Shown here: piece by piece, positions 1 to 9,423 of the stretch
How the letters are laid out: every line of letters starts with the position of its first letter
How positions within the stretch are numbered: position 1 is the stretch's first letter
Source: Anaerococcus prevotii DSM 20548
Lineage (GTDB): Bacteria > Bacillota > Clostridia > Tissierellales > Peptoniphilaceae
Length of the DNA stretch: 64,000 nt
Assembly: GCF_000024105.1 (NCBI RefSeq)
Contig: NC_013164.1
Span: 1 to 64,000, forward strand
Direction: 5' to 3'
The notes under the pieces: generated by a model
Database searches by the model: none
Told to the model about the DNA's origin: nothing
What the model saw: only the letters and a program-made list of their open reading frames with translations
Program-made: the position numbers and the translations under genes

Positions 1-43
1 GAATTAAAGTTTAAAAAATAAGAAAAATTAGAGGAGATGAAAA

Positions 44-214
44 ATGAATTATTTTAGTAAAATTAAAAATGATAAAAATGGAAGAGGTATTACTCCATTT
101 AATGTTTGCAAACTTATGTGTGTGCACACATGTAGATATAGTTGTACTGCAAAAAATGCAGCAAAACATCCAAGATTTGGACGTAAGAGCTTAAGTAATA
201 AAAATGACAAATAA
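44..214 (+). CDS. CXXX-repeat RiPP precursor peptide (56 aa)
   Basis: This 56-residue peptide is too short for ordinary gene calling but starts with ATG behind a GAGGAG ribosome site at 31-36. Residues 22-34 read CKLMCVHTCRYSC, four cysteines spaced exactly four apart, which is the hallmark of CXXX-repeat targets of radical SAM maturases. A basic tail follows (HPRFGRKSLSNKNDK). The stop codon overlaps the start of the maturase gene by 11 bases, so the two are translationally coupled. By family knowledge the cysteines would be crosslinked as thioethers (sactipeptide or ranthipeptide). The crosslink type is inferred, not visible. Leader and core boundaries are uncertain. Confidence 0.8.
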   Translation: MNYFSKIKNDKNGRGITPFNVCKLMCVHTCRYSCTAKNAAKHPRFGRKSLSNKNDK

Positions 215-2390
215 TACTTCATATAGAGTAGGAAAAGAATTTGATATTTGGAAAGATGGCGTAGCTCAGACATTAACTTTTATTGTAACTGAAGATTGCA
301 ATCTGAGATGTAGTTATTGTTATATTACACATAAATCTTCAAATAAAAAAATGTCATTTGATGTAGCGAAGAAATTTATTGATTATGTACTATCAGAAGA
401 AATGATAAGACCCAAAGGAGTTATATTAGATTTTATAGGTGGAGAGCCACTGCTTGAAATAAAATTAATAGATCAAATATGTGATTACTTTAAACGAAAA
501 GCATATTTACTAAAGGATGAACGGTATTGGGATTATAGGATTAATATAACGACAAATGGGATTAATTATGCTAGTAAAGAGGTACAAGATTTTATAAAGA
601 AAAATCAAGGAAAACTTGAAATTGCAATTACGTTAGATGGGACAAAAGAAAAACATGATATGCACAGAGTTTTCCAAAATGGGAAAGGTTCCTATGATGA
701 AATAATAAAGAACATAGAACTGTACAAAAATCAATTTCAAGCATCTACCAAAGTTACTTTTTCAAGTAAAGATTTAAAATATTTAAAAGATAGCATAATT
801 CATTTATGGGAATTAGGAATATCTGATGTAGCAGCAAATGTTGTATTTGAAGAGGTTTGGCAAGATGGAGATGATAAAATTTTTGAAGACCAGTTAATTG
901 AATTGGCAGACTATATTCTGGAAAATAAGCTATTTGATAAATATTCTTGTACTTTGTTTGATGAATCTGTAGGTTTTCCAAATAGTAAAGAAATATTAGA
1001 AACAGCTTCATGTGGTGCTGGGAAGATGATAGCAGTTGGTCCTGATGGATCATTGTATCCATGTATGAGATATAAAGATTATTCACTTAACAATAAAAAA
1101 GAAGTTGTAATAGGTGATGTAAAGAATGGTATAGATTTTGATAAAATAAGACCTTATTATCTATTAAATACGAAGCTTCAATCTGATGAGGAGTGTCTTA
1201 ACTGCAGGATTGCAAGCGGATGCACTTCATGTTTTGGTCATAATTATGATTCTGCAGATAGTAACACAAATTTTCAAAAGGCAAAGTATATTTGTAAAAT
1301 GCATAAAGCAAGAGTAAGAGCAAATAACTACTACTTTGCAGAACTACATAATAGGTATGGAATTGAAAGAGAGATTAATAACGAAGAAAGAGATAAACTG
1401 TATTTTTTGTTGTCTAATTCGACTGTAAAAACTTGTGCTAGTAGTGAAAATAGAAGTGATTCTTCTATTATGTCTAATGAAACTATAAAACAAGGGTTAG
1501 AATATGCTAAAAATAATTTTCTAAGACCAGTATTCATACATAGTAATTATGGACTCAATTTAAATTTCAAAGAGATAGACTTAAAAGGATATAATATTTT
1601 TCACTATTGCTCAATAAGAAATCAAGATAGTATAAGAAAAATAACTAATAACTATATCCTTACTATTGAATATCCTGATGATGAAGAGTTTATAAGAAAT
1701 ATGAAATTAGAAGAAAATATAATACTAAATATATCGTCTAAATGTTTAAGTGATATGGAGACTTTTATAACAAAATTATTCAATAAGACTAACAGGATTA
1801 ATCTAAATATATTAGATTTCGATAAACAATTTGATTTTATCCTATATGAAAAACAACTAAAGAGTATTTCTGATTATATTTATTATGAGTATGTGAATAA
1901 AGGAATAATTAAAGAACTAAATGTAATAACTGATGAATTGTTTATGAAAGAAAAAGAATTATGTGATAGTGGATTAAATTCTTATACCCTTGCAAGTAAC
2001 GAAAAGTTTTATGTTTGTCCAGAATTTTATTTTAAGTTTCCTTTGGATTATATAGGAAGCTTAGAAGATGGAATAAAAGAGAATTATAATAGACATTTAT
2101 TCACTGAGGAATATTCTCCACTTTGTAATAAATGTAGTATTTGTCATTGTAATTCTTGTAGTTTCGAAAATTATATAAATACAAATGAAGTTAATATACC
2201 GTCTAAAAACTCATGTGTAAAATCTAGTATTGAATATAGAGTATCTTATGAATTACAGAAAAAACTGGCGAAATTAATGGAGTTTGATAGACATATAAAA
2301 CCATTAAATTATTTAGATCCATTTATTGATGTTTTAGAAAAAAATCCTGTAAATGGAATTTTAAACAAAAAATACTTGGAGGATAGCTAA
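204..2390 (+). CDS. radical SAM/SPASM maturase for CXXX-repeat peptide, two-part protein
   Basis: This 728-residue enzyme should install thioether crosslinks in the upstream precursor. The radical SAM cluster ligands are C32-x3-C36-x2-C39 (EDCNLRCSYCY). A SPASM-like domain follows at about residues 269-366 (CGAG, YPCMRY, CLNCRIASGCTSC, YICKMH). The second half, about 400-728, has its own cysteine-rich end (FYVCPEF, then LCNKCSICHCNSC near 640-652). That half resembles the separate 'CXXX repeat peptide maturase' protein of other systems, so this looks like a fusion of two normally distinct proteins (from memory of the families). The start overlaps the precursor stop. The following gene encodes a CXXX-system accessory protein, which supports the assignment. 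Confidence 0.8.
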   Translation: MTNNTSYRVGKEFDIWKDGVAQTLTFIVTEDCNLRCSYCYITHKSSNKKMSFDVAKKFIDYVLSEEMIRPKGVILDFIGGEPLLEIKLIDQICDYFKRKAYLLKDERYWDYRINITTNGINYASKEVQDFIKKNQGKLEIAITLDGTKEKHDMHRVFQNGKGSYDEIIKNIELYKNQFQASTKVTFSSKDLKYLKDSIIHLWELGISDVAANVVFEEVWQDGDDKIFEDQLIELADYILENKLFDKYSCTLFDESVGFPNSKEILETASCGAGKMIAVGPDGSLYPCMRYKDYSLNNKKEVVIGDVKNGIDFDKIRPYYLLNTKLQSDEECLNCRIASGCTSCFGHNYDSADSNTNFQKAKYICKMHKARVRANNYYFAELHNRYGIEREINNEERDKLYFLLSNSTVKTCASSENRSDSSIMSNETIKQGLEYAKNNFLRPVFIHSNYGLNLNFKEIDLKGYNIFHYCSIRNQDSIRKITNNYILTIEYPDDEEFIRNMKLEENIILNISSKCLSDMETFITKLFNKTNRINLNILDFDKQFDFILYEKQLKSISDYIYYEYVNKGIIKELNVITDELFMKEKELCDSGLNSYTLASNEKFYVCPEFYFKFPLDYIGSLEDGIKENYNRHLFTEEYSPLCNKCSICHCNSCSFENYINTNEVNIPSKNSCVKSSIEYRVSYELQKKLAKLMEFDRHIKPLNYLDPFIDVLEKNPVNGILNKKYLEDS

Positions 2391-2391
2391 G

Positions 2392-2657
2392 TTGAAAGAA
2401 GTTGGAACATTAACACAGGAAGAATGTAGTAATATAGAAGAGCTTCTTGAAAAGAAAATAGCATTAGAAAACCTGTTGAAAATTTTATCTGAAAGTCAAG
2501 AAATTTATAAAAAGTAGATAGAGATTATAAAAACATAGTAGAAGAATATGAAAAATGGTGGAGAGATACATCCGATAAATATATTTGGGAAAGTACTGAA
2601 AATTCTTTTTGGTCAATTGATTTTAAATCTAGGAAAGTATATTTAGTAGATGAATAA
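2392..2657 (+). pseudogene. CXXX repeat peptide modification accessory protein, split by a frameshift
   Basis: A TTG start behind GGAGG gives KEVGTLTQEECSNIEELLEK and continues to a TAG at about 2516. The reading resumes in another frame as EEYEKWWRDTSDKYIWES and ends in SRKVYLVDE at 2657. Joined, these match my memory of the small 'CXXX repeat peptide modification system' family (conserved VGxLTxEE start and a WW...WES...W.I.F end). Adding one A to the AAAAA run near 2511 restores one open frame of about 88 residues. The frameshift may be a homopolymer sequencing error, phase variation or true decay; the intact neighbours make decay less likely. The end overlaps the ABC transporter start. 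Confidence 0.65.
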
Positions 2658-4287
2658 TATGTTTGATTGGCGTGAACACAAAAAAATAATTGATAAATTT
2701 ATATTGCCACAGAAAAAGAAAATTATATATTTAATAATAATCATACTATTAGGAATAATTGCAAGTATGGCGATTCCTTATATATTTGGGAAAATTATTG
2801 ATTTAATAGTAATAAAAGATTTGCAATTAGTTTCAAAGTTTATTCTTATAAGTCTATTTTTAAATATATTTCAAAGTTTAAGCGGTATTTTAGAGGAATG
2901 GATAGGCAATATATTATCAGTGGATTGTTCGAACAGTATAAAAGAAGCAATGTTTTCTAAAATATTAGATACAAGATATGAATTTTTAAATTCGTATGGA
3001 GAAGGAGAACTTGTAAGTAGAGTAGAAAATACAGGTGATAAAATAGTCAGTTTCTATATAGATTTTTTTTCAAGCATTATAATGATTTTGTTTAGCATTA
3101 TTATATCTGCCTATATTATGATTAGGATATCATTAAAATTATTTGTAATTGCGATTATATTACTTCCATTGACTTACGGAATTAACTACATATTTAAAAG
3201 TACTATTATTAGTAAACAAAGAGACTATATAGCAAAATTAGATGTATATTCTGATTATCTAATAGATACGATTTCAAACTTAACTGGAATAAAACTAAAT
3301 AATCTGGAAAAAACATTTAAAGAAAATTATAAAGAAAAGCTTCAGGATTTAAAAAATGTATCTATGTCGAATATGAAAATAAATATGACCGTAACGAGTT
3401 TACAAGATTTGATAACTATTATTTTAAGTTCTCTAATATTATTCATTTCAGCAAAATTAATAATATTAGGAAATTTGACATTGGGAAATATAGTTGCTTT
3501 TAGTAGTTATATGGAAAAGTTACATTCGTCAATTAAAAACATTGGTGATTTAAACTTATCTTTTAATGAAGTTATTGTAGATTTAGAAAGATATAGGAAA
3601 ATTATGGATCATGACAGTGAAAAGAAAACTGATGGAAAGAAATTATCAAAAGTAACTAGTCTTAAATTTAAAAATGTTTCGTTCAAATATGATGATGAAT
3701 ACATATTGAAAAATTTTTCATTTGAAATATCGAAGCCTGGATTATACGGAATAGTTGGAGAAAACGGATCAGGTAAAACAACAATTTTTAATCTAATTAG
3801 TAAACTTTATACCGATTATGAAGGTGAAATCTTAATAAATGACATCGAAATAAGTGATATTAAAGATGAAGATTTAAGAAAAGAAGTCTTGTCTATAGAG
3901 AGTAAACCATTTATATTACGTGAAAACCTAAATTCTAATATTACATTATTAGAGAAAAATAAGGTAGATGAACCAAATTTAGAAAAAATAATTAGATTTC
4001 TAGGATTAGAAAGAATTAAAAATTATAGTACTAAAAATTTGAAAGATACTTTGTCAAAAGGAGAACAAGAAAAAATACAGTTAGCGCGACTGTTGATTAG
4101 CAAAAAATCTTTGATTTTATTAGATGAAGTTTTATCTGGATTAGATAAAGAAATGAAGGAAAAAGTAATTTCTAAAATAAAAGAAAGAAGTAAGAATAGT
4201 ATCCTAATAATAATTTCACATGAACATGAAATACAAAGAATATGTGATGATATATTTTTAGTGGCAGGTAAAAAAGAAAATTATTAA
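2650..4287 (+). CDS. ABC transporter, permease fused to ATPase (RiPP exporter)
   Basis: This 545-residue half-transporter has about five or six hydrophobic segments in residues 20-300, then a nucleotide-binding domain. Walker A is GENGSGKTT near residue 371, the signature is LSKGEQ near 468, and Walker B is LILLDEV, followed by an H-loop (IIISHEHE). There is no N-terminal peptidase C39 domain, so it is unlikely to cleave a leader itself. It directly follows the CXXX peptide genes (start overlapping the accessory gene) and probably exports that peptide. With the similar protein at 7250 it could instead form a heterodimer. An alternative start lies nine bases downstream. Confidence 0.85.
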   Translation: MNNMFDWREHKKIIDKFILPQKKKIIYLIIIILLGIIASMAIPYIFGKIIDLIVIKDLQLVSKFILISLFLNIFQSLSGILEEWIGNILSVDCSNSIKEAMFSKILDTRYEFLNSYGEGELVSRVENTGDKIVSFYIDFFSSIIMILFSIIISAYIMIRISLKLFVIAIILLPLTYGINYIFKSTIISKQRDYIAKLDVYSDYLIDTISNLTGIKLNNLEKTFKENYKEKLQDLKNVSMSNMKINMTVTSLQDLITIILSSLILFISAKLIILGNLTLGNIVAFSSYMEKLHSSIKNIGDLNLSFNEVIVDLERYRKIMDHDSEKKTDGKKLSKVTSLKFKNVSFKYDDEYILKNFSFEISKPGLYGIVGENGSGKTTIFNLISKLYTDYEGEILINDIEISDIKDEDLRKEVLSIESKPFILRENLNSNITLLEKNKVDEPNLEKIIRFLGLERIKNYSTKNLKDTLSKGEQEKIQLARLLISKKSLILLDEVLSGLDKEMKEKVISKIKERSKNSILIIISHEHEIQRICDDIFLVAGKKENY

Positions 4288-4334
4288 AAATTATGTTTTT
4301 AGGAAGTTTATGAATATAAAAAAGTAAAAATATG

Positions 4335-4410
4335 CACAAAAGTTAGCTGAAATAAACTTCTAACTGGTCTAAAATTAAATTATAAGAAAAGTAGTATGAA
4401 TGTTGTAGAT
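4335..4410 (+). promoter_or_regulatory. upstream element shared with 11071-11145, GTTAG/CTAAC dyad
   Basis: The segment beginning CACAAAAGTTAGCTGAAA recurs at 11071 with about 43 of the first 48 bases identical, then a looser match for another 25 bases. It contains the dyad AGTTAG-(13 bases)-CTAACT. Here it stands before the lanthipeptide synthetase genes. The second copy stands before the phospholipase/RiPP operon. A shared operator or 5' leader structure is inferred. Confidence 0.45.
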
Positions 4411-4426
4411 ATAGAGTATAAATGTT

Positions 4427-4630
4427 GTGATATTTCAGAAGTTCTACATTAGAATATTTGGAGAAGCTATTTTTATATATACACAAAACAGAACAATAAA
4501 AGAATTACTTAATATACATTTTAAATATTATATATTTAATTTTATACTGATAATAATAGCATTATTTACATATCTTATATTAAAAAAAGAAAAAATATGT
4601 AGTTATATAAATTTATTTTTGGAGGGCTGA
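4427..4630 (+). CDS. small membrane protein of unknown function before LanKC
   Basis: This GTG-started frame of 67 residues has one strong hydrophobic segment (FNFILIIIALFTYLILKK) and ends two bases before the LanKC start. No good ribosome site precedes the GTG. It may be the 3' remnant of a longer membrane protein rather than an intact gene. A second tiny frame at 4396-4452 (18 residues, MNVVDIEYKCCDISEVLH) overlaps its start. I recognise no family. Its position in the operon hints at an accessory or immunity role, but that is speculation. Confidence 0.35.
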   Translation: MIFQKFYIRIFGEAIFIYTQNRTIKELLNIHFKYYIFNFILIIIALFTYLILKKEKICSYINLFLEG

Positions 4631-4631
4631 T

Positions 4632-7214
4632 ATGGATTTTAGGTATATGGGATATTTGAAACCGGATAATAAATTTTATGAAGATAGCAATAATTTATCA
4701 AAACAATATCAAATAAATAGTAATATTTTAAAAAATTATGAAATTATTACCGATAACGAACATTGGACAATGTGTATGTATAAGAATGATAAACTTCCAA
4801 CACAAGGATGGAAAATTCATATATCTACTAAATATGAAGATGCACAAAGTATTTTGAATGAAGTTTCAAATTTTCTATGGAAAAAAGAAATTTCTTTTAA
4901 GTATGTAAAAAGAGAAGACTTGTTATTTTTAAAAAATTCTAAGTATGGAGATCGCTCTTCTTCTGGTAAATTTATTACGATTTATCCGCACAATGAGAAG
5001 GAATTTATTGATCTTTTAGATTCATTGGATTGTATTGTAAAAAGATTTGAGAATGGGCCCTACATATTAAGCGACAAAAGATGGAAAGATGGAAATGTTT
5101 TTTTCAGATATGGAGGTTTTGAAAAGATAATAAAAGAGATTAAAGGTAAGGAATTATATTGTATAAGAAATACAGAGGGTGAATTGATAGAAGATGTGAG
5201 AAAACCATACTATATACTTCCAGATTTCGTTAAAGAACCTAAAGAAGTGTTAGAAATGGAAAAAAATGTAAATCAAAAAGATGAAGGAGAGAATAAATTC
5301 GATAAATTTAAGATAACTAATGCTTTACATTTCAGCAATGGTGGGGGTGTTTATGAAGCATTGCAAAAATCAACTGGTCTTAAAGTTGTTATAAAGGAAG
5401 CTAGACCAGAAGCTGGATTAGATGCTAATTATAGAGATGCAGTGTATAGGTTAAAAAAGGAAGATTATGTTTTAAGAAAATTAAAATTTTCAAAGTATAC
5501 GCCAGATTATATTGATTTTTTTAAAGCCTGGGAAAATTATTTTTTAGTTGAACAATTTGTGGAAGGAGGTCAATTAACTAGCTGGATTTCAAAAAATTAT
5601 CCTTTTTCATATGATTCATCAAATACATATAAATATTTGGATTCCGCAAAAAAAATTATTAAAAATATTATAAATGGTTTATCTGAAATTCATAAACAAG
5701 GTATTGGATTTGGAGATTTACAACCATCAAATATTTTGATCAGTAAAGAACTTGATGTTAAATTTATAGATTTTGAAACATCAAGTAACTTATTAGAAAA
5801 CTTAAAGCCTTCACTAATGACACCTGGATTTGTAGATGGAAGAACTACTAATGTAAAAGAAAGTGATTGGTTTGGTGCAATTCAGCTTATTAAGTATATA
5901 TTTTTACCAATTGGACCTGTTGATTTATTGGATGATAAATTAAGAAATAATCACTATGAATATATTGGAAAATTATATGGTGAAGACATAAAGAAGTTTG
6001 TTTTAGATATGACAAATAAGTGTATAGAAAGTTGTCAATTTGAATCAAAAGAATTAATAACTGTTTTAAAATATGATAGTCAAATGAAAACTAATAATAA
6101 ATTTAGTGATGAAAAAGTTTTAGGTATAGTATCGAAACTGGCTAATGGAATTAAATATGACATTTCTAATTCAGAAGGTATTTTTTCTCATGGAGATATC
6201 AGAGTCTATATTCATAAAATGGGAAAGTATAATATATTAACTGGAGCATATGGAGTAATAAATTCATTATATTCAGCAAATAAAATAGATGAAACATGCA
6301 TGGAATGGGTTAAGTCAAATTGCGATTTTTCTGAGTATGATGAGTGGGGACTTTTTACTGGAAGAACAGGGATAGCGTCAGTGCTGTTTAAATTGGGATT
6401 TATAGAAGAATTTGAACAAACTGTTGATGAGTTAAAGTCGTATATTTATAACAAATTAGATACCTTTAATGATATTTCAATTTTATCTGGATTATCAGGA
6501 ATGGGGTTGTTTTTATTAAGTTATTATCATAAGGCACCATTAGAGCGTAGAGAAGAAATAATGGATGTCCTAAATAATATTGTTTCTAAAATTAAAAATT
6601 TATTTGAATTAGATATCGAACTTACTTCATATGATTTAGATTTCGTACCTATGGGATTTTTTGAAGGATGGTCGGGTGTTGCATATTTTGTAATTAAATT
6701 ATATAAAGTTACGAAGGATAAAGAATTAGAAAAGCTAGCAAATAGAATGATAAAGAAAGAATTAAAGAACTGCATGGAAAATCCATTGGATAAGTCACTA
6801 AATATAAGTGATGGTAAACGACTGTTACCATATATATTAGGGGGTAGTGCTGGAATTATATATACTTTAGATGAATATAAAAATATATTTGACGAAGAGT
6901 TTGAGGTTTATAAAAATAAGATTTTAAAGGTGATAAATAGTAGATGTTTTTATGGAGTTGGATTATTCAGAGGCGCTATCGGTTTAGCTACGCTTTTACC
7001 TTATATTGATGATTTAAATATACGAAATAAATATAGAGATATATGTTTAGAAAAGTTGAATTTATTTTTGGTAGATGAAGATGATAAGATCTTTACACCA
7101 GGAGATTTTTCATATAGGTTATCTTCTGATTTGTTTTCTGGAAGTGCAGGTATTATTGCTGTTTTATTAGATCTCATTAATAAAGAGAAAATATCATGGT
7201 TACCTATAGTTTGA
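4632..7214 (+). CDS. class III lanthipeptide synthetase LanKC
   Basis: This 860-residue protein has the three-domain plan of LanKC enzymes: a phospho-Ser/Thr lyase region (about 1-220), a Ser/Thr kinase domain (about 225-490) and a LanC-like cyclase (about 495-860). Kinase signs are the glycine loop NGGGVYEA, the lysine in VVIKEARP, the catalytic loop GFGDLQPSNIL and the metal-binding IDFE. The cyclase has LanC repeats (GLSGMGLFLL, GFFEGWSGVAY, FRGAIGLATL, FSGSAGIIAV) but lacks the Cys and Cys-His zinc ligands. This separates class III LanKC from class IV LanL. It should phosphorylate, eliminate and cyclize Ser/Thr and Cys in the five precursors at 9060-9920. A GGAGGG ribosome site precedes the ATG. 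Confidence 0.9.
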   Translation: MDFRYMGYLKPDNKFYEDSNNLSKQYQINSNILKNYEIITDNEHWTMCMYKNDKLPTQGWKIHISTKYEDAQSILNEVSNFLWKKEISFKYVKREDLLFLKNSKYGDRSSSGKFITIYPHNEKEFIDLLDSLDCIVKRFENGPYILSDKRWKDGNVFFRYGGFEKIIKEIKGKELYCIRNTEGELIEDVRKPYYILPDFVKEPKEVLEMEKNVNQKDEGENKFDKFKITNALHFSNGGGVYEALQKSTGLKVVIKEARPEAGLDANYRDAVYRLKKEDYVLRKLKFSKYTPDYIDFFKAWENYFLVEQFVEGGQLTSWISKNYPFSYDSSNTYKYLDSAKKIIKNIINGLSEIHKQGIGFGDLQPSNILISKELDVKFIDFETSSNLLENLKPSLMTPGFVDGRTTNVKESDWFGAIQLIKYIFLPIGPVDLLDDKLRNNHYEYIGKLYGEDIKKFVLDMTNKCIESCQFESKELITVLKYDSQMKTNNKFSDEKVLGIVSKLANGIKYDISNSEGIFSHGDIRVYIHKMGKYNILTGAYGVINSLYSANKIDETCMEWVKSNCDFSEYDEWGLFTGRTGIASVLFKLGFIEEFEQTVDELKSYIYNKLDTFNDISILSGLSGMGLFLLSYYHKAPLERREEIMDVLNNIVSKIKNLFELDIELTSYDLDFVPMGFFEGWSGVAYFVIKLYKVTKDKELEKLANRMIKKELKNCMENPLDKSLNISDGKRLLPYILGGSAGIIYTLDEYKNIFDEEFEVYKNKILKVINSRCFYGVGLFRGAIGLATLLPYIDDLNIRNKYRDICLEKLNLFLVDEDDKIFTPGDFSYRLSSDLFSGSAGIIAVLLDLINKEKISWLPIV

Positions 7215-7249
7215 AATTAATAAGTAGTTAATTTTACTAAGGATGAAAT

Positions 7250-8866
7250 ATGATTAAAACTTTCAAAAGGATTATTAAGCCGTTTTTAACAAAATTTATT
7301 ATACTTTCTATAATAATAATAATATCTAATACATCAATTATTCTAGTTCCATATTATAATGGCAAATTTATTGATTCTTTAGTTACTTTAGAAAGTATAG
7401 ATAATATTAAAAAATATGCTTTTTTAGTGATAGCTTTTTCACTTTTAAATGCAATTACGGCAATTTCAAGTGAATATATACAATTAACTTTATCCGAACA
7501 AATTAAATTTATAAATAAGTTTAATATAATAGATAAATTAAGGAAAATACCTTTTTTAAAATTCAAAGAATTTGATCCAGTATATTTATATCAAAGAATA
7601 GAACAGGATAGTGCAACTATTGTTGATTTTGTCTTACAAAACATTGTTTTAATATTTATTTATGGAGTTAAACTAATAGTAGTATTCTATATTTTATTAA
7701 AAATAAATGTTTATATTGCTGGATTTGTAGGTATATTAATGCCTATATATTTATTTGTATATTCAAAATTTAGAGAGCCATTAAGAAATAAAAGTTTTAT
7801 TGTTAGAGAGACTCAAAATGAATACTATAAAGATATGAATCAGCAATTGGAGTATATGTATGTAATTAAGTTAAATGCTAAATATAATGATGAAAATACG
7901 TTTTTGAGAAAATCATTTAATAGATTTATTGGTGTATATAAAGAATATGCAAGGATGCTAATGATTTTTAATTTTTCTCAAGGTGGCATTTCTTTTATAT
8001 TTCAAACACTAACATTAGTTTTAGGTGGATACTATGTTATAAATAAGGATATGACTATAGGAGAATTAGCCGTAATTGGAAATTATTATGGGATAATTGA
8101 ATCCATTATAAAATATTACTACACATTGGGGAAAGATTATCAAAATTTCATAGTTGCAAATAAAAGAAATTCTGAATTACTAAAAATATCTAATGATGAG
8201 ATTGGGAACATAAAAATCAATGTTATAACACATTTATCAGCAAATCTAACATATAAATATAACGAAAAAAAAATAGTATTGGATAAAAAAGAAATAGAAT
8301 TGTCATTAGGAGATATATTGTTAATAAGGGGAGAGAATGGCAAGGGGAAAACTACTATAATTCAATTAATTAATGGAATATTGCGAGGTAAGGATGTAGA
8401 TATAAGATATAATGATATAGATATTGATAAGATAAATTTAGAATATATGAGAGAAAAGGCAATTTCAAATGTTCCCCAAGACATTACTATTAAAAATATA
8501 TCTGTACTTGAATTTTTGGAAGTAAATATGGAAAATATGAATAATGATTTTGATAATATAAAGAAAAAACTTTTATATAAAGGATCTGATGAAGATAGAT
8601 ACATGATAGATTTTTTGTTGGAAAATTTACACAAGAGTATTAGCGAATTATCTGGTGGTGATAAGCAGTTTCTATATATATTAAAAGAATTATCTCAAGA
8701 TAAAAGTATGTTAGTTTTAGATGAACCCTCTTCTAATTTAGATTACATGAGAATTGAGTGGTTGAAAAAATATATTAATAATGTTAGAGATAAAAAAATA
8801 ATAATTATTATAACACATGATGATAGATTGAATTTTAGCAATAGTAAAATATTAAATTTAGATTAA
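7250..8866 (+). CDS. ABC transporter, permease fused to ATPase (lanthipeptide exporter)
   Basis: This 538-residue half-transporter has hydrophobic segments across about 15-290 and an ATPase domain with GENGKGKTT (near 360), LSGGDKQ (near 467) and MLVLDEPSSNLD, then ITHDD. It lacks a peptidase domain. It lies between the LanKC gene and the precursor genes and is the expected LanT-like exporter. No protease gene for leader removal is evident in the locus. It is similar in size and layout to the protein at 2650, so a heterodimer of the two is possible. Confidence 0.85.
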   Translation: MIKTFKRIIKPFLTKFIILSIIIIISNTSIILVPYYNGKFIDSLVTLESIDNIKKYAFLVIAFSLLNAITAISSEYIQLTLSEQIKFINKFNIIDKLRKIPFLKFKEFDPVYLYQRIEQDSATIVDFVLQNIVLIFIYGVKLIVVFYILLKINVYIAGFVGILMPIYLFVYSKFREPLRNKSFIVRETQNEYYKDMNQQLEYMYVIKLNAKYNDENTFLRKSFNRFIGVYKEYARMLMIFNFSQGGISFIFQTLTLVLGGYYVINKDMTIGELAVIGNYYGIIESIIKYYYTLGKDYQNFIVANKRNSELLKISNDEIGNIKINVITHLSANLTYKYNEKKIVLDKKEIELSLGDILLIRGENGKGKTTIIQLINGILRGKDVDIRYNDIDIDKINLEYMREKAISNVPQDITIKNISVLEFLEVNMENMNNDFDNIKKKLLYKGSDEDRYMIDFLLENLHKSISELSGGDKQFLYILKELSQDKSMLVLDEPSSNLDYMRIEWLKKYINNVRDKKIIIIITHDDRLNFSNSKILNLD

Positions 8867-9059
8867 TGGGACCAAATATAAGAAATTATTCTTAATTAAA
8901 TTTAATTATATATAATACTATGAGAATAATATAGTTATAGGATTAATTGCCAAAGAATCTAAAGCTTTAAAAATTTACTTGTATTATATCTTTATATCTT
9001 AAATTAAGAGTATATAATTTTTTTAGCTTAGATATAAGTTTTATGAAAGGAGGTATGTT
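8867..9059. other. A+T-rich intergenic region before the lanthipeptide precursors
   Basis: No convincing gene lies here. A weak dyad (ATTATTCT/AGAATAAT, about 8885-8931) could be a terminator for the exporter gene. A TATAAT at 9013-9018 may serve a precursor promoter, but its -35 match is poor. A GAAAGGAGG ribosome site at about 9045-9053 serves the TTG start at 9060. Confidence 0.3.
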
Positions 9060-9203
9060 TTGAATAAAATATTATCATTGCAAAAATTAATAGTGGATGA
9101 TTTATTCAATAGTGAAGATAACGATTTATCAACTGTTAGTATATCTTGCAAAAAAGAAAGTACTGTCAGTATATTTATTTGTGTAAGACCACCAAAGGAG
9201 TAA
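9060..9203 (+). CDS. class III lanthipeptide precursor A1 (47 aa)
   Basis: A TTG start behind GAAAGGAGG gives a 47-residue peptide. The leader carries ILSLQKL, matching the LxLQ recognition motif of class III precursors such as LabA. The core holds two ring motifs: S24-x2-S27-x2-C30 and S34-x2-S37-x3-C41, followed by a charged tail VRPPKE. Ser-xx-Ser-x(2-3)-Cys is the pattern that LanKC enzymes convert to labionin or lanthionine. It is the most divergent of the five precursors in the leader, and the only one with a tail after the last cysteine. Confidence 0.85.
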   Translation: MNKILSLQKLIVDDLFNSEDNDLSTVSISCKKESTVSIFICVRPPKE

Positions 9204-9217
9204 TAGGAGGTTATATT

Positions 9218-9355
9218 TTGAGAAATTTATTAATAAAGAGCATACTAAAATTACAAGAGATTGAAGTATATGATGATGTACATGTACAACCAAATTCAAC
9301 ATTGAGTGTACTTGGCTGTGAAACTCAAAGTACCACAAGCTATTTCTTTTGCTAA
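9218..9355 (+). CDS. class III lanthipeptide precursor A2 (45 aa)
   Basis: A TTG start follows AGGAGG. The 45-residue peptide has ILKLQEI in the leader and a core of S27-x2-S30-x3-C34 and S38-x2-S41-x3-C45, ending at the final cysteine as in labyrinthopeptins. Both rings have the longer spacing, unlike the other four precursors. It lies 14 bases after A1, so the two are probably cotranscribed. A longer frame reading in from 9146 overlaps A1 and is not needed. Confidence 0.82.
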   Translation: MRNLLIKSILKLQEIEVYDDVHVQPNSTLSVLGCETQSTTSYFFC

Positions 9356-9423
9356 TAAGATTAAGAGGCTATTACAGTTAATAAACTGTTATGTAGTGAA
9401 AGAACAAGAAAGGAGGTTTAATT

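Noticed and set aside
4396-4452. 18-residue frame with two cysteines after the shared upstream element
   Set aside because: Too short, no ribosome site, and not similar to any of the precursors here.
9146-9355. 69-residue frame starting at 9146
   Set aside because: Its first part overlaps precursor A1 in another frame; only the part from the TTG at 9218, which has its own ribosome site, makes sense as a precursor.
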